Position numbers and translations under genes: made by a program
Part shown: piece after piece, positions 33,739-42,144 of the stretch
Layout: the number at the start of each line of letters is the position of its first letter
Numbering within the stretch: the stretch's first letter is position 1
The notes under the pieces: generated by a model
Database searches by the model: none
What the model was told of the DNA's origin: nothing
The model's input: only the letters and a program-made list of their open reading frames with translations
Assembly: GCF_019469165.1 (NCBI RefSeq)
Contig: NZ_CP048263.1
Span: forward strand, 1,488,001 to 1,552,000
From: Gilliamella sp. ESL0443
Lineage (GTDB): Bacteria > Pseudomonadota > Gammaproteobacteria > Enterobacterales > Orbaceae
Length of the DNA stretch: 64,000 nt
Direction of reading: 5' to 3'

Positions 33739-34215
33739 ATGAAGTTAGACGAAAGATATCTTTCATTCTGTACAGTTTTAGAAAAAGAAAAAAAAACTAA
33801 TTTGAGAAGAATAAAGACATGTTTTACTCTATTATCTGTCGCAAAAAAAATTGATCAACAATGTGCTCAGCGTTTATTAAAATTTAAATTATCTGAAAGC
33901 CGATTTATTATTCTAGTATTGCTTAAAGAATATACAAAACTACCCCTTCAAGATATCTCTAAATTATTAGGTATAAAAAAAGCTTCAACTACAACACTTA
34001 TAAGTTCTTTAGTTGAGGATCGCTTAATCCAAAAACAAAACTTTAATGCCGATAAAAGAATTTACCTTGTTTCACTTACAGACTCGGGAGCTCAATTGGT
34101 AGAAAAAGTTCTATCTCAACACAGTATTTGGATAGAAAAAATGACGAATAGTCTAACTGAAGACGAGATGAATAGCTTTAATAAAATACTAAATAAAATA
34201 TACAAAAATATTTAA
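33739..34215 (+). CDS. MarR-family transcriptional regulator
   Basis: A 158-residue winged-helix regulator and first gene of the operon. The HTH is at about residues 71-100 (LPLQDISKLLGIKKASTTTLISSLVEDRLI) and the wing has NADKRIYLVSLTDSGAQLV, with the conserved Asp-x-Arg. An N-terminal stretch rich in Lys precedes a dimerisation helix. MarR proteins often respond to phenolic or lipophilic ligands, which fits the proposed aromatic N-acyl product. It most likely controls its own operon through the palindromes at 33678-33704. The Shine-Dalgarno is AAAGGATG. Confidence 0.88.
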   Translation: MKLDERYLSFCTVLEKEKKTNLRRIKTCFTLLSVAKKIDQQCAQRLLKFKLSESRFIILVLLKEYTKLPLQDISKLLGIKKASTTTLISSLVEDRLIQKQNFNADKRIYLVSLTDSGAQLVEKVLSQHSIWIEKMTNSLTEDEMNSFNKILNKIYKNI

Positions 34216-34235
34216 CAAATACAGAAAGAATATTT

Positions 34236-35120
34236 ATGAATTCGTTTTTTAATCAAAGAAAAAAGAGATTTAGGTTTCAATCTCATTTACTAGAAAGTTA
34301 TAAAGATAATAATTTGAGTATAAGAATGGTTAATTCATTTCCTGACTATTTGGGTGCAATGAGATTACTTTATAATGAATACTCAACAAAAGGTTTAATT
34401 GAAAAAAACGATAGCCATCTTTATTTCTCTCCTTACTTACTGCTTCCTCGAAATATTTTATTTAATGCAGTTATAGATAATAAAATTATTGGAACTATTG
34501 CTCTTATTGAAGACTCTCCTATTGGACTGCCCATTGAGAATGTGCATTTCGATGACATCAAATTACAAAGAATGAGCAAAAAAGCAAGATTAGCGGAAAT
34601 AGGATCTTTTGCTGTTGATAGCAAATTTAAGAATAAAGGAATAACAATTTTATTATATAAAGCAATGTTTCTTTATTTACAAGATTATAAAAAAATAGAT
34701 AGTGTCTTAATATCAGTTCATCCCAGAAGTTATAATTTCTATTTATCAATGTTCCAATTCAAACAAATTGGTAAAGAAAGAAAATATGATTCTCTTAATG
34801 GTGCTCGCTCAATCCCCCTTGTTATGAATGTAAGAGAAACCGTTAATATTCTGAATAACAATAAATTATTTGATACAAATGCCAATATTCTCGAAGTGAA
34901 AGATTCTCTAAAAAAAAATATCAATAAAGAAAATATTAATAATGCTAAAGAAAAAGATATTTTTTACTTACCAATTTGGAAAGAATCTCACATTAAAAAA
35001 TATTTCCAACATTGTGGTGTTAATGATAAATCGCTGACTTCAAAACAAAAAGAAATTATCTATTGGTTATATCCATCTTTAAAATTCAGTATAAATAAGG
35101 AAAACAATAATGTTATTTAA
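34236..35120 (+). CDS. FeeM-type N-acyl amino acid synthase
   Basis: A 294-residue GNAT-fold acyltransferase resembling FeeM and other N-acyl amino acid synthases, which are related to autoinducer (LuxI-type) synthases. Signature stretches are MRLLYNEYSTKGLI (residues about 43-56), ARLAEIGSFAVDSKFKNKGI with Glu121, LLYKAMFLYLQDY and ISVHPRSYNFYLSMFQFKQIG. FeeM enzymes move a long acyl chain from an acyl carrier protein to tyrosine or another amino acid. The C-terminal 90 residues are not part of the catalytic core that I recognise. No dedicated acyl carrier protein is in this operon. A PEP-CTERM-associated acyltransferase is the nearest alternative. Confidence 0.78.
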   Translation: MNSFFNQRKKRFRFQSHLLESYKDNNLSIRMVNSFPDYLGAMRLLYNEYSTKGLIEKNDSHLYFSPYLLLPRNILFNAVIDNKIIGTIALIEDSPIGLPIENVHFDDIKLQRMSKKARLAEIGSFAVDSKFKNKGITILLYKAMFLYLQDYKKIDSVLISVHPRSYNFYLSMFQFKQIGKERKYDSLNGARSIPLVMNVRETVNILNNNKLFDTNANILEVKDSLKKNINKENINNAKEKDIFYLPIWKESHIKKYFQHCGVNDKSLTSKQKEIIYWLYPSLKFSINKENNNVI

Positions 35121-35964
35121 ATTATTTCTCACAATTATTAGAGAAATGTTATTTATTTCAAATTTTAAACGACAAGCTGAACCAGAAATGTTAATGGAAG
35201 AAGCACTAAATATTCAGGCTTATGATATAGAGGGTCAGGAAGGAGTACTTCTTGGTGTATATTATTATCAAATTGCTCAAATGTGTGCAATTATAAAACC
35301 TGGAGATATTGTTGCAGATCTAGGTTGTGGTCCATGTAATTTGCTTTGTATCTTAGCTAAGTTGAATCCCGATGTAAAGTTTATTGGTGTAGATCTTTCG
35401 ACTAATATGTTGCAACAAGCAAAGAAAAATATCTTAAATAATAAAATACAAAATATAGAACTTCTTTGTGACGACATTACAAATATAACTAAATTAAAAT
35501 CTCAAAGTATTGATGTCATTATTTCTTCAATGGCTATGCATCATCTTCCTTCAGTTGAGTCATTAGAATCATTATTTATAGAAATTAACCGGTTATTAAA
35601 ATCTGAAAAACGACTATATATATATGATTTTGGTAAAGTTAATAGAGTAGAAACTATAAATTTCTTTTTATCAACAGTGCAAAATAAATATGTTAAAGAG
35701 GATTATAAAAATTCTTTAATTGCTGCATTTAAAGTAAAAACATTTAGAACGTTTTCTCAAAAATATTTAGGCAAAAATATAGATATATATTACACCCGAC
35801 CTGCTCATATTATTGTAGTCATTAAAAGCCCATCTCACGCTATCACGAAGAAACAAAAAGAGGACATCAAAAATAGAATTTTACAATTTAACTCCCAACA
35901 AAAAAAAGATTATTACATGCTTAAATACTTTTTAAGCCTAAATGGGCTAAGGAGCCAGGTTTAA
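35110..35964 (+). CDS. Class I SAM-dependent methyltransferase
   Basis: A 284-residue methyltransferase with motif I VADLGCGPCNLLCIL (about residues 68-82), acidic end of strand 2 in FIGVDLSTNML, and VIISSMAMHHLPSVESL as motif IV/V. The N-terminal 40 residues contain a hydrophobic stretch, and the sequence TRPAHIIVVIK precedes a C-terminal segment that may cap the active site. It overlaps the FeeM-type gene by 11 bases, which suggests coupled translation. Target atom unknown; a phenol, carboxylate or amide of the acyl amino acid would fit. Confidence 0.82.
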   Translation: MLFKLFLTIIREMLFISNFKRQAEPEMLMEEALNIQAYDIEGQEGVLLGVYYYQIAQMCAIIKPGDIVADLGCGPCNLLCILAKLNPDVKFIGVDLSTNMLQQAKKNILNNKIQNIELLCDDITNITKLKSQSIDVIISSMAMHHLPSVESLESLFIEINRLLKSEKRLYIYDFGKVNRVETINFFLSTVQNKYVKEDYKNSLIAAFKVKTFRTFSQKYLGKNIDIYYTRPAHIIVVIKSPSHAITKKQKEDIKNRILQFNSQQKKDYYMLKYFLSLNGLRSQV

Positions 35965-35965
35965 T

Positions 35966-37489
35966 ATGGAAACACTAATTAAAGCATTTGAGAGTATTAT
36001 TCCTAAGGATTGCATAATTTCTGACGTTAATAAAATGGCAAATTATAACACTGACACATCCACATTTAAACGTCAGATTAAATTAATTATTGAACCTGAA
36101 AATCATCAACAGATTCAAGCAGTTGTTAAGTTAGCTAATCAATTAAAAATCTCCTTATATCCAATAAGTTCAGGGCACAACTGGGGATATGGTACCTCAT
36201 TACCTACATTTTCAGGAGGAGTTGTTCTTAGTCTTAAGAAATTAAAGAAAATAAGTATAGATGAAGAATTAGGTTTATTAACAATAGAGTCTGGAGTTAC
36301 TCAACAAGAACTGTATGATTTTTTTTCAAAAAATAATTATCCATTTCTAGTCCCCACTACTGGAGCAGGTCCTAATTGTAGTATAGTTGGTAACGCCTTA
36401 GAAAGAGGATATGGAATTACACCTATTACTGATCATTTTGCATCTGTCATGGGAATAAATGCAATTTTACCTACAGGCGAAATATATAAGTCACCATTAT
36501 TAGAAAATAATTTTACCCCCATACTTAAATGGGGATTAGGTCCTTATTTGGATGGTTTATTTGCCCAAAGTAACATTGGTATTGTGACTGAAATGACCTT
36601 ACTCGTAGAAAGAAAACCTGAAACAATTAATACTTTTATTTGTAAGGTAAAAGATAAGCAATTTACAGCCGCTATTCCAATTATCAGAAAACTGTTAATA
36701 GAAGCTAGAGGCAATATAGCAGGCATCAATCTAATGCACAAAAAACGTGTATCGATGATGAGTGAAGATTATTTTGATTGTTCAAAAAAAAAATACTCAG
36801 ACTGGATATTAGTCGGAACTATATATGGTACAAAACAGCATGCAGAAGCGACAAAAAAACAGATAAAATATTCACTCAAACAAATCACTAAAAAAATTCT
36901 ATTTTTGTCTGTTAAAAAAGCAAGATTCATATCTAGATGTTCTAAATTATTACCGTCTAAGCTACTTCCAAAATTAAAAACAGAAATGTACCAGCTGAAA
37001 GATATTATAGGCTTATTTGATGGTATACCTTCTGAAGTATCCTTAAGATTATCATATTATAAGAATAGAGAAAACGAGCATAGCTATGGCTTAGATCCAG
37101 CCTTAGATGGTTGTGGCTTGTTATGGTATTCACCAATAATTCCAATAAAAAATGATTATGTAGAATCTTACATCAAATTTGTAACAGAAACATGTGTTAA
37201 ATATAACATTGATCCAGCATTAACCTTTACCTCAATGTCTACCATTGCTTTTGACTGTACTTTACCTATTTTATATCGGACATCTGATCTTATTGAAGAA
37301 GAAAAAGCAATTTCTTGTTATAAGGAGCTTCTTACTGAAGGTCGAAAGTTAGGATTTACACCCTATAGATTGAACGCTAATTTGATGGATACAACGCTTA
37401 TTAGAAATAAAACATATCATCATTTATTCCAAATGATTAGACGTACCATTGATACTAATAACATTATTGCACCAGGTAGGTATGAATAA
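35966..37489 (+). CDS. FAD-linked oxidase of the vanillyl-alcohol oxidase / p-cresol methylhydroxylase type
   Basis: A 507-residue flavoprotein with the PCMH-type FAD domain: IKLIIEPENHQQIQAVVKLA, ISSGHNWGYGTSLPTFSGGVVLSLKKL (from about residue 66) and GPNCSIVGNALERGYGITPITDHF (about 140-158), which is specific to the VAO/4-cresol dehydrogenase branch. GLGPYLDGLFAQSNIGIVTEMTL matches VAO closely. Known members oxidise para-alkylated phenols through a quinone methide. A tyrosine-derived phenol is therefore a likely substrate. No cytochrome subunit is encoded next to it, so it may use oxygen. One base separates it from the methyltransferase gene. Confidence 0.85.
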   Translation: METLIKAFESIIPKDCIISDVNKMANYNTDTSTFKRQIKLIIEPENHQQIQAVVKLANQLKISLYPISSGHNWGYGTSLPTFSGGVVLSLKKLKKISIDEELGLLTIESGVTQQELYDFFSKNNYPFLVPTTGAGPNCSIVGNALERGYGITPITDHFASVMGINAILPTGEIYKSPLLENNFTPILKWGLGPYLDGLFAQSNIGIVTEMTLLVERKPETINTFICKVKDKQFTAAIPIIRKLLIEARGNIAGINLMHKKRVSMMSEDYFDCSKKKYSDWILVGTIYGTKQHAEATKKQIKYSLKQITKKILFLSVKKARFISRCSKLLPSKLLPKLKTEMYQLKDIIGLFDGIPSEVSLRLSYYKNRENEHSYGLDPALDGCGLLWYSPIIPIKNDYVESYIKFVTETCVKYNIDPALTFTSMSTIAFDCTLPILYRTSDLIEEEKAISCYKELLTEGRKLGFTPYRLNANLMDTTLIRNKTYHHLFQMIRRTIDTNNIIAPGRYE

Positions 37490-38280
37490 TGAAACGTTAT
37501 CAAGCTTTAAATCAAGGATTAATTCAAAGTAAAGTTCTTAATGAATGTCTTAAAGTTGATCAAAAACAACTTTTTTCTGTCGTCATTAATCAGTATTTTA
37601 GTAATACTAATAAAAATACTGACGCATTATTAGAACAAATTAATAATAATAGCAAACCTAGTATTACTTATATGATGAAGTTAATCTCTACAACACTAAT
37701 TGAGCACTTATCTGAACAAGAATTAAAAAAAATATTAACATATTTTAATCATCATGTTTCCGATACAGTACGAGGCTGGGGATGTTTTGTTATTGGCAAT
37801 TCAAAATACCAAATTTCATTTGAAGAACGACTTCGTTTAATAATGCCATTCGCTAAAGATGAACATTTTGGAGTAAGGGAATGGGCTTGGTTAGCACTAC
37901 GTGAGCAATTAGAAGCCAATTTAATACAATCAATCACAATATTAGAAAAATGGGCTAAATCTTCTAATCCTTACGTTCGGCGATTTGCTATCGAAAGTAT
38001 TCGACCGAGAGGAGTATGGAGTTCTCATATTAAAGCATTAAAAGAGAAACCAGAGTTAGCATTGGCTATTTTAGAAATACTGCATAATGATCCTGAAAAA
38101 TATGTACAGGATTCTATTTCAAATTGGCTTAATGATGCGAGTAAAAGCCAACCCGATTGGGTTATTACTCTTTGTAATAAATGGACTCATCAAAATCCGT
38201 CTCTTTATACCCGACGTATTATTAAACGAGCATTAAGGTCTATTAAACCAACAAAAATTTCAAAAGGAAATTCGAAATGA
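37489..38280 (+). CDS. AlkC-like DNA alkylation repair protein (HEAT-like repeats)
   Basis: A 263-residue all-helical protein. FGVREWAWLALREQLEANL (from residue 128), NPYVRRFAIESIRPRGVWSSHI and KYVQDSISNWLNDASKSQPDWVITLCNKW (from residue 205) match the AlkC branch of the AlkC/AlkD DNA glycosylases, which excise alkylated purines. Glycosylases of this superfamily serve as self-resistance enzymes in some clusters for DNA-alkylating products (for example YtkR2 for yatakemycin). Its place in the middle of the operon, one base overlapping the oxidase and four bases overlapping the next gene, suggests that the pathway makes or risks making a DNA-reactive compound. That conclusion is inferred. Confidence 0.82.
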   Translation: MKRYQALNQGLIQSKVLNECLKVDQKQLFSVVINQYFSNTNKNTDALLEQINNNSKPSITYMMKLISTTLIEHLSEQELKKILTYFNHHVSDTVRGWGCFVIGNSKYQISFEERLRLIMPFAKDEHFGVREWAWLALREQLEANLIQSITILEKWAKSSNPYVRRFAIESIRPRGVWSSHIKALKEKPELALAILEILHNDPEKYVQDSISNWLNDASKSQPDWVITLCNKWTHQNPSLYTRRIIKRALRSIKPTKISKGNSK

Positions 38281-38924
38281 AACTAATTAAAGAACTAACC
38301 GAAATACAACACTCAATGGCAACTCAATTACCTGCAGACGTTTTAAACATTATGAGTTCTTCGTTATCTGAAATGTTGAGCCAAAAACTAGATATCAATG
38401 CATTAACTTGCGGCGATACTGCCCCTGATTTTACTTTAAAATCAACCAATCAAAGTAACGTCAATTTGTATGAGTTACTCAAAACAAAACCAGTAATTAT
38501 TAGTTTCTTCAGAGGTAGTTGGTGCCCATTCTGCTTAAAAGAATTAGAACATTATCAAAAAAATTTAGTTACAGAAAATAAATCTATTTTAGCTCATTTT
38601 TTAGCTATATCTCCTCAGAAAACAGAAATCAGTTCTCAACTATGTCAAAATAATAATATTAGTTTGACTATTCTATCTGATCAGGGCAATGAAATTGCTA
38701 AAAAGTATGGATTAGTATTTACATTACCAAATAATATTAGACCTCTTTATAAAAACTTAGGTGCAGATTTACCTGATTTTAATGGTGATAACAATTATCA
38801 GCTCCCTATCCCAGCTACTTATATCATCGATCAAAATAAGAAGATTATTTTTTCTTATATCAATGTCAATTATATGGAACGAGTAGATATTTCAGAATTA
38901 CAAAATGTTTTACAAAATTACTAA
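38277..38924 (+). CDS. Peroxiredoxin-like (AhpC/TSA) thiol protein
   Basis: A 215-residue thioredoxin-fold protein. GDTAPDFTLKSTNQSNVNLYELL leads to FFRGSWCPFCLKELEHYQKNL with a Cys-x-x-Cys at residues 83 and 86. The RGSWCPFC form belongs to the PRX-like2 group, whose members reduce peroxides or act as thiol oxidoreductases. The first 50 residues are a helical extension. Encoded between the AlkC-like gene and a flavoprotein, it could remove hydrogen peroxide made by the oxidase at 35966 or the flavoenzyme at 38955. Confidence 0.82.
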   Translation: MKLIKELTEIQHSMATQLPADVLNIMSSSLSEMLSQKLDINALTCGDTAPDFTLKSTNQSNVNLYELLKTKPVIISFFRGSWCPFCLKELEHYQKNLVTENKSILAHFLAISPQKTEISSQLCQNNNISLTILSDQGNEIAKKYGLVFTLPNNIRPLYKNLGADLPDFNGDNNYQLPIPATYIIDQNKKIIFSYINVNYMERVDISELQNVLQNY

Positions 38925-38954
38925 TAAACTGTTATTAAATAATTAGGATTTAAT

Positions 38955-40655
38955 ATGCAAAAAAATAAATTAACTATTATTGGTAATGGTATCGTTGCTA
39001 ATTTGGCAGCATTGTACCTTATAAAAAAGTTACCTAATATTGAAATAACAATTGTTGGTAAATCGGATAATAATAGAGCTATCGTTGGAGAATCAACTGT
39101 TGAATTATCTACCCATTTTTTTGAAGGATTAGGATTAGGTAGTTTGTTAGAAGATAATCACTATCATAAATATGGATTAACCTATTATTTTAAATCAGAT
39201 GATATAAATTCTGATCGAAAATATGTAATCCATGAAGCACCTGGTGTCATAAGATTACCTGCTTATAATTTAAACCGATTTACATTTGATAAAGATTTAA
39301 GAAATATTATTAGGCAAAAAAGAATTACTGTTATTGAAGGAATTGTCCAAGATGTTTACATGAAAGAAGAAAACAATTCAGAATACAGTATAAATGTTAA
39401 AATGACTACAGGCGAAAAATTATTATTAACTTCAAATTGGTTAATTGATGCTTCCGGCACAAATCGATTTTTAACAAAAAAATTAGGATTACATAAAGAC
39501 ACTCCTTATCAGAGAAGTTCTTTCTGGTTTCGACTGATCAAGTTTGACAAAAGTATTTTGCAAAAAATCGATGCTTCTCGTATAAGCCATCTTTGTTATA
39601 ACCCTTATTATGTGACACATCATTTTTACGGTAAAGCATATTGGGTTTGGATGATTCCTATGCGCGGTGCAAATGGTGAAACAATGATGAGTATTGGTTA
39701 TACCTATCGTCCTGAATTAGGAAGTGAAAGAGTTAAAAATATAAGTGATTTCCTATCTATTATAGAAAAAGATCATCCAGTAATAGCTGAATTAGTTCGT
39801 AGTGGTGATATTTATAAAAATAATAATATAGATGATATAGTGACATATCGTAATTATATGTATGAATCTAAGCAATATTATTCTGAAAAAGGTTGGTTCA
39901 TTATCGGGGATGCAGCTTTTCTATTCGATCCAATTAACAGCTTAGGATTATCCTATGTTTCTCATATGATTTGTCAGGTTGCATCCATAATAGAAAAAGA
40001 TAAGAAAGGGAAATTATCCTCATCTTATGTTGCGCTTCATGAAAAGCATATTCAAGCAATATTAAAACTACAAGATACATGGAGCAATTGGTATGAATTT
40101 ATGCATGACCCAGTAAAGTTATCTTGGACCTTACTAATCAATAATATGGCTTATTTTCATGTTCTTCTACCTTCATTCATCAATGGTGGTTTTTTAGATG
40201 GAAAACACATAAATGCTTTTTCAAAAATTTTCAATCGGGACAAAAAACAATTAGCAGCCTATCCTTATAGCTATTTGCTAAATATTTTATCAAAACAAAC
40301 TGAATATATAGATTTGAATACATTACCTAATTTCTATTCTGATAATATTCCATTCAAATTATATAAGGCAGACGAAAAATTAAGAAAGAAATTATTGATT
40401 CGGTACTTTTATCGCTCTATGGTATTACGTTTAAAAATCATGAGAAAAATAAAATGGAAATTGAATAAAGAACATAGCTATGCATTTTTATTATCTCTAA
40501 AAGAAACTAGTTGCGATTTATTAAAAATGGTTATTATTTCTATATTCTCGCATGATCTAGTTAAATATAATCCAGATAATCATCCTAACGCATCTCCATT
40601 TGGCAAAAATGGAGATTTTTTAAAATTTTCTAAAGAAAATTTGGGGGATAAATAG
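38955..40655 (+). CDS. Flavin-dependent halogenase-like monooxygenase
   Basis: A 566-residue flavoprotein with an N-terminal FAD motif GNGIVANLAALYL (Gly10-x-Gly12), VGESTVELSTHFFEGLGL at 44-61, and WVWMIP at 230-235, which is the WxWxIP motif of flavin-dependent halogenases. Lys72 in HYHKYGLTYYF lies where the catalytic lysine of tryptophan halogenases is found. GWFIIGDAAFLFDPINSLGLSY is the second FAD motif. The 150-residue C-terminal part is basic and I do not recognise it. It could halogenate a phenol or be a halogenase-fold hydroxylase, as several family members are. No flavin reductase is encoded in the operon. Confidence 0.78.
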   Translation: MQKNKLTIIGNGIVANLAALYLIKKLPNIEITIVGKSDNNRAIVGESTVELSTHFFEGLGLGSLLEDNHYHKYGLTYYFKSDDINSDRKYVIHEAPGVIRLPAYNLNRFTFDKDLRNIIRQKRITVIEGIVQDVYMKEENNSEYSINVKMTTGEKLLLTSNWLIDASGTNRFLTKKLGLHKDTPYQRSSFWFRLIKFDKSILQKIDASRISHLCYNPYYVTHHFYGKAYWVWMIPMRGANGETMMSIGYTYRPELGSERVKNISDFLSIIEKDHPVIAELVRSGDIYKNNNIDDIVTYRNYMYESKQYYSEKGWFIIGDAAFLFDPINSLGLSYVSHMICQVASIIEKDKKGKLSSSYVALHEKHIQAILKLQDTWSNWYEFMHDPVKLSWTLLINNMAYFHVLLPSFINGGFLDGKHINAFSKIFNRDKKQLAAYPYSYLLNILSKQTEYIDLNTLPNFYSDNIPFKLYKADEKLRKKLLIRYFYRSMVLRLKIMRKIKWKLNKEHSYAFLLSLKETSCDLLKMVIISIFSHDLVKYNPDNHPNASPFGKNGDFLKFSKENLGDK

Positions 40656-40656
40656 A

Positions 40657-42144
40657 ATGTTGAATGAATGTTTAAATATGAGTGCGTTAAAACTATCAAA
40701 CTTAATTAAAACCAAACAACTATCTGTATACGAAGTTGTTTCCGCTCATATCGAACGTTCTCAATATTGTAATCCATATATTAATGCGATTGTTTGCAAA
40801 CATTTTGAGGAAGCATTACTTTACGCTAAAAAATTAGACCAATGTCGCAAAATAGATGAACAACAAATATTTTATGGAGTTCCTTTTACCGTTAAAGAAA
40901 GCATTGCTGTGAAGGATAAAAGAAATACTAGTGGCTCTTTATATCGTAAAAACCATATAGCCAATTCTCATGCAACGTCTGTAGATAGATTATTAAATGC
41001 TGGAGCAATAATTATAGGGCAAACAAATCTTTCTGAACTTGCTCTTTGGCCTGAATGTAACAATCTAATTTATGGAAGAACAAATAATCCTCATAATTTA
41101 CATCATACTTCAGGAGGAAGTAGTGGCGGTGATGCGGCTATTGTTGCATGTGGTGGAGTACCTTTTGGATTAGGAACCGATGGTGGCGGCTCGATTCGAA
41201 TTCCTGCAGCTTGTTGCGGTGTTTTCGGCCATAAATCTTCAAGCAAATATATCCCAATGACAGGTCATTTACCTTTGGATAATTACTGGATTAATTATAA
41301 AAAATCCCAATTCATTGCTCGTTTTTTTTCTATAGGACCAATATGTAGAAAAGCTGAAGATATATTTCCTATACTTAGTATTATTAGTGGTCCAGATGGA
41401 AAAGATAAGAATATTACTAATAAATTTAGTTATTTCAGAAAATTATCTTCATTTGATGAAATAAAGATTTATTGTATAGACTTTAATATTCATCCTTTAC
41501 TCAAAAAAGCGAATAAAGAAGTCAAAACAGCCTTAAGAACAAGTGTAAAGTTACTAGAAAGTGCTGGTGCAACAACCATTTATTTAGGTAATAATATTTT
41601 ATATCAAGCCTGTGAATTATGGTTTGAAATATTTCAAATTACTGAAGAATTAAATATTCATTATTTAGTAAACGAAAATCGAAGTTTACTAAGTGAATTA
41701 TTCAAACTTACGCTTGGAAAAAAACAACTAATGTTCAGTACTATTATAATGTTAATCATGGAAAAATTTCCTAAAAAGAAAAAAATGATAATCGATTTTT
41801 TATATAAAAAAAATAAAATTAGTTCACAGATTAATAAATATTTATCACCTCAGAATGTATTACTACTACCTACATTACCTACTAGCTCTGTAAAACATCA
41901 TCAAACCTATTTTTCTCCGTTTAATTTTTTATATTGTGGATTATTTAATGTACTGGAATTACCCGCCACTTCTATACCTATATCTTGGTCAAAAACATAT
42001 AACCTACCAATATCAATTCAAGCTATATGTGCACATGGGAAAGATCACATTTCTATTTCTGTAGCTTGTTTTTTAGAAAAAATGTTGGGAGGTTGGAAGT
42101 TACCTAACTTAGTAAAAAATATTCACAACACTACTTTGGGATGA
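40657..42144 (+). CDS. Amidase-signature hydrolase, fatty acid amide hydrolase-like
   Basis: A 495-residue amidase-signature enzyme. The Ser-cisSer-Lys triad is Lys80 (FTVKES), Ser155 (TSGGSSGGD) and Ser179 (DGGGSIRIPAACCGVFGHK). The spacing of 75 and 24 residues equals that of mammalian FAAH (142, 217, 241). The stretch LWPECNNLIYGRTNNPHNLHHTSGGSSGG is particularly like FAAH2. These enzymes cleave fatty acyl amides, which is the bond the FeeM-type enzyme would make, so it may cut or exchange an acyl group. A Glu-tRNA amidotransferase role is unlikely because gatB and gatC are absent. Confidence 0.85.
   Translation: MLNECLNMSALKLSNLIKTKQLSVYEVVSAHIERSQYCNPYINAIVCKHFEEALLYAKKLDQCRKIDEQQIFYGVPFTVKESIAVKDKRNTSGSLYRKNHIANSHATSVDRLLNAGAIIIGQTNLSELALWPECNNLIYGRTNNPHNLHHTSGGSSGGDAAIVACGGVPFGLGTDGGGSIRIPAACCGVFGHKSSSKYIPMTGHLPLDNYWINYKKSQFIARFFSIGPICRKAEDIFPILSIISGPDGKDKNITNKFSYFRKLSSFDEIKIYCIDFNIHPLLKKANKEVKTALRTSVKLLESAGATTIYLGNNILYQACELWFEIFQITEELNIHYLVNENRSLLSELFKLTLGKKQLMFSTIIMLIMEKFPKKKKMIIDFLYKKNKISSQINKYLSPQNVLLLPTLPTSSVKHHQTYFSPFNFLYCGLFNVLELPATSIPISWSKTYNLPISIQAICAHGKDHISISVACFLEKMLGGWKLPNLVKNIHNTTLG

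Noticed and set aside
40657-42144. GatA subunit of Glu-tRNA(Gln) amidotransferase
   Set aside because: gatB and gatC are not adjacent, and the sequence around the triad is closer to fatty acid amide hydrolases; the operon context is biosynthetic.
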